IMG/VR virus record: IMGVR_UViG_3300044678_000626
Coordinates: 1-25,051 of that record
Origin: a virus
Length of the DNA: 25,051 nucleotides
Strand: one strand, 5' to 3'
Made by a program: the position numbers and the translations under genes. This document shows positions 23,297 through 25,051 of the stretch, piece after piece; positions within the stretch are counted from its first letter, which is position 1; every line of letters begins with the position of its first letter. The notes beneath the pieces are model-generated. The model was not told the origin of the DNA and ran no database searches. It was given only the letters and a program-made list of their open reading frames with translations.

Positions 23297-23977
23297 ATGG
23301 CAGACAAAAAGATATCTCAGCTCACAAGCGCGACCACTCCTGTCGCCGGAACCGAAACGCTGCCCATCGTCCAAAGCGGCAGCACGGTCAAGGTGCCGAT
23401 CAACGATCTCACGGCTGGAAGGGCCGTGCCGATGTTGTCGGCCACTCTCTCCGGTGGCACAGCCAACAGCGTGGTGTACCTCAACGCCTCGAAGGAGACG
23501 ACGAGCGGAGCCGCGCTGTCCTTCAACGGCACCAACCTCGGAGTCGGCGGCAGCCTCGGCACGACGCCCTCGCTCAATAAGGGCGTCTACCTGCAGTCCG
23601 ACACGAACAACGCCGTCATCGGCTACTCGCTCCATGTGAACGACGGCGCGAACAACCGGCGCGGGTCGATGTTCCTCGACGACGCTGCCGGTGTCTGGGG
23701 GTGGGATGTTACCGCGTCAAGCGGACTGCCTTCCTATTCCTGGCGCGTGGCTGGTTCGGAGGTCATGCGAGTCACCAGCGATAGCAACATCGTAGCAGGC
23801 GCATCTGCCGCCCTCGCCACGACCGCGACCAACGGCTTCTTGTATGTGCCGACCTGCGCGGGTACGCCTACGGGTACGCCGACTGCCATCACGGGCATGG
23901 CCCCGATCGTGGTCAACACCACGAACAACAAGCTGTACTTCTACAGCGGCGGTGCGTGGCGAGACGCTGGGCCGTAA
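23297..23977 (+). CDS. Fibre-like protein, probable second receptor-binding or fibre-tip protein
   Basis: 226 residues, rich in Ser, Thr, Gly and Ala. It begins with KKISQLTSATTPVAGTETLP and then IVQSGSTVKVPINDL, a short module found at the start of many phage fibre proteins and also at the start of the gene at 2430. The middle has SLHVNDGANNRRGSMFLDDA and a tryptophan-containing repeat-like stretch, and the end has VVNTTNNKLYFYSGGAWRDA, a common fibre C-terminal ending. It follows the tailspike by 18 nt with AGGA upstream. It most likely forms a second fibre or a fibre extension. It is the last plus-strand gene, with its stop 1 nt from the stop of the convergent minus-strand gene. Confidence 0.82.
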   Translation: MADKKISQLTSATTPVAGTETLPIVQSGSTVKVPINDLTAGRAVPMLSATLSGGTANSVVYLNASKETTSGAALSFNGTNLGVGGSLGTTPSLNKGVYLQSDTNNAVIGYSLHVNDGANNRRGSMFLDDAAGVWGWDVTASSGLPSYSWRVAGSEVMRVTSDSNIVAGASAALATTATNGFLYVPTCAGTPTGTPTAITGMAPIVVNTTNNKLYFYSGGAWRDAGP

Positions 23978-23978
23978 G

Positions 23979-24263
23979 TCAGACGAGGTCCTCGGAGCGT
24001 AACTGCGCGATGGTGCGGACCATGCCCTCAAGGTGGGCGAGCCGCACATAGTCGCGCTCGAGCTCGGGGTGGGACCGGCGATCGATGGCATCGTGGCAGG
24101 CAGAGCAGGCCCACGCCCCAAGCAGGTCGTCGGCCTTCATCCCCATGCCGGAGACCCCGGCCATGCGGATGTGTGCCAGGACGACCGTCTCGGAGTTGTG
24201 GTTGCACACTCCGGGAAGCCGCACGGTGCAGCCCCGGCCTCGCGCCTGTTTGCGTAGATTCAT
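23979..24263 (-). CDS. YbcO-like (DUF1364) zinc-finger nuclease
   Basis: 94 residues from the ATG at 24263 on the minus strand. The longer frame adds seven residues at 24284, but 24263 overlaps the upstream stop by ATGA and begins with the conserved MNLRKQARGRGC. The family is small, with a HNH-like fold. Metal ligands seen are Cys12, Cys20, His31, and the pair Cys53/Cys56 followed by His57, in GCTVRLPGVCNHNSETVVLA and LLGAWACSACHDAID. YbcO-type proteins are prophage or phage nucleases, usually in recombination or early regions. It is co-transcribed with the PP-loop enzyme upstream. It represents the other transcriptional module of the genome, running towards the structural genes. Confidence 0.9.
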   Translation of the reverse strand: MNLRKQARGRGCTVRLPGVCNHNSETVVLAHIRMAGVSGMGMKADDLLGAWACSACHDAIDRRSHPELERDYVRLAHLEGMVRTIAQLRSEDLV

Positions 24264-25051
24264 ACCCCGCACATCCCCTCGCATTCGTTGTTGAATAGGT
24301 CGACCTGCCCGTGATCGGCGGCGGTGGACAGGTCTACTTGGTCAAGCGGGACGCATGAACGGTGCATAAACTGCCGCCCTCGCATACCCCGTGCCGGTTC
24401 GCGGATGATGCGGTCAATTTCCACCGCATCTGCCCATGCCTCGGGGTCAGCCTTGACCGCCCGCCATTCGTGGTCGGAGTGATACGGGCATCCGATGCAG
24501 GATGACTTCGGCGGCAGCGGGTAGCCTTTGCGCTCCATCCAGTTGAGGCAGTCATGCCGCGCCATGCCCTTTTCGATAAGAGGCCAGCGGTGAACCTTCC
24601 ACGCTTCCTGCGACGGTTTCATCCGCAACGCCTCGTCGGTGCTGATGCCGATAAAGGTTTCGCAGAGGATGCCCTTTGCCCTTTGGCGCGGAACCAGTCC
24701 GACCAGTTCGCGGGTCTTTTTGGTCAGCGGGCCGATTTTGAATTCGGCGGTGCATTGCCGCCGCCCCATCGCCCGGTCGCCGTTTAACATTTCCATGTGC
24801 CACGGAATCGCGGCGAATTTGCCGCCGCTGGTGTTCTTGCTAGTAAGCGCCGCATCGCGCAGGCTTCCTTTCGTCACCCGATACACCGGGAACGGGTACG
24901 GGCAGCGTTGAATCTCTGCGTCGAGCCAGTCCAACCACTCGTACACCTTGCGCGGCTCCCATTGGGTATCCGCGAAAATGGCAGCGTCTACGGGGTCGAG
25001 TTCGCCGTGCGCGATCATCAGCGCGAGGGTGCTGCTCTGAACGCCAGCGCC
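24260..25051 (-). CDS. PP-loop ATPase, PAPS-reductase-like phage protein, 5' end cut by window edge
   Basis: 263 residues are visible on the minus strand, and the frame stays open to the window end. The first visible residues GAGVQSSTLALMIAHGELD form the ATP-binding PP-loop (SGGxxS type, here GAGVQSS), so the ATG at 25018 is internal and the true start is beyond the window. Further features, counted from the Met at 25018, are RRQCTAEFKIGP (86-97), SSCIGCPYH (172-180) with a CxxC pair, and a C-terminal NECEGMCGV with two more cysteines, suggesting Fe-S or zinc binding. Proteins of this type in phages are called phosphoadenosine phosphosulfate reductase family; their real substrate is often unknown, and nucleotide or nucleic-acid modification is possible. 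It is coupled to the YbcO-like gene. Confidence 0.88.
   Translation of the reverse strand, partial: GAGVQSSTLALMIAHGELDPVDAAIFADTQWEPRKVYEWLDWLDAEIQRCPYPFPVYRVTKGSLRDAALTSKNTSGGKFAAIPWHMEMLNGDRAMGRRQCTAEFKIGPLTKKTRELVGLVPRQRAKGILCETFIGISTDEALRMKPSQEAWKVHRWPLIEKGMARHDCLNWMERKGYPLPPKSSCIGCPYHSDHEWRAVKADPEAWADAVEIDRIIREPARGMRGRQFMHRSCVPLDQVDLSTAADHGQVDLFNNECEGMCGV

Noticed and set aside
24264-24284. Seven-residue longer start for the YbcO-like protein
   Set aside because: The conserved sequence begins at MNLRK and the ATG at 24263 overlaps the upstream stop exactly as in the other coupled genes.
1-25051. Search by eye for tRNA genes, CRISPR arrays, insertion sequences and integrase attachment sites
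   Set aside because: No clover-leaf, spaced repeat array, transposase frame or integrase was found; weak tRNA-like matches by eye cannot be excluded without a covariance search.

Overview
The window is part of a tailed-phage genome with a podovirus (T7-like) virion plan, high in GC. Direct evidence is a continuous plus-strand late module: small and large terminase, portal, scaffold, major capsid protein, tail tubular proteins A and B, three internal virion (ejection) proteins, and a tailspike/fibre. An embedded Rz/Rz1-type spanin pair points to a Gram-negative host. I saw no integrase, repressor, tRNA, CRISPR array or insertion sequence, so lifestyle cannot be decided here. The host is unknown; the composition suits a high-GC proteobacterium.

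Layout. 1-853: two small basic proteins (the first cut by the window edge) and the small terminase. 828-3571: large terminase, then an unusual group of four small or fibre-like genes. 3574-5238: portal. 5242-6624: lysis cassette of a coiled-coil membrane protein, an M15 peptidase, a short holin-like protein, an i-spanin and an o-spanin embedded in it. 6621-8399: a tightly overlapping set of a HExxH protein, an HTH plus metallophosphoesterase protein, a Cys/His mini-protein and a small Bbp19-like protein. 8392-10893: scaffold, a 229-nt structured leader, major capsid protein and a probable decoration protein, closed by a strong intrinsic terminator (10900-10935). 10947-21012: a small unknown protein, tail tubular proteins A and B, a GNAT-like protein, and internal virion proteins B, C and D. 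21017-23977: tailspike and a second fibre-like protein. 23979-25051, minus strand: a YbcO-like nuclease and a PP-loop (PAPS-reductase-like) enzyme, the convergent end of an oppositely transcribed module.

The late genes work together. Terminase packages DNA through the portal into a shell built by scaffold and capsid protein. The tubular proteins and fibres complete the tail, and proteins B, C and D are expected to be ejected to build a DNA conduit. The lysis cassette opens the inner membrane, wall and outer membrane. Many junctions are ATGA, TGATG, TAATG or GTGA overlaps, suggesting translational coupling. The main transcriptional control points visible are the capsid leader and the terminator behind the decoration gene.

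The most unusual points are: a GNAT-like domain placed inside the giant ejection protein and bracketed by a 12-residue direct repeat; the lysis genes plus a metalloprotein set lying between portal and scaffold; the nested hairpin leader of the capsid gene; and an N-terminal module shared by two fibre-like genes more than 20 kb apart. No stretch longer than 300 bases lacks a gene; the longest gap is the capsid leader (9250-9478).
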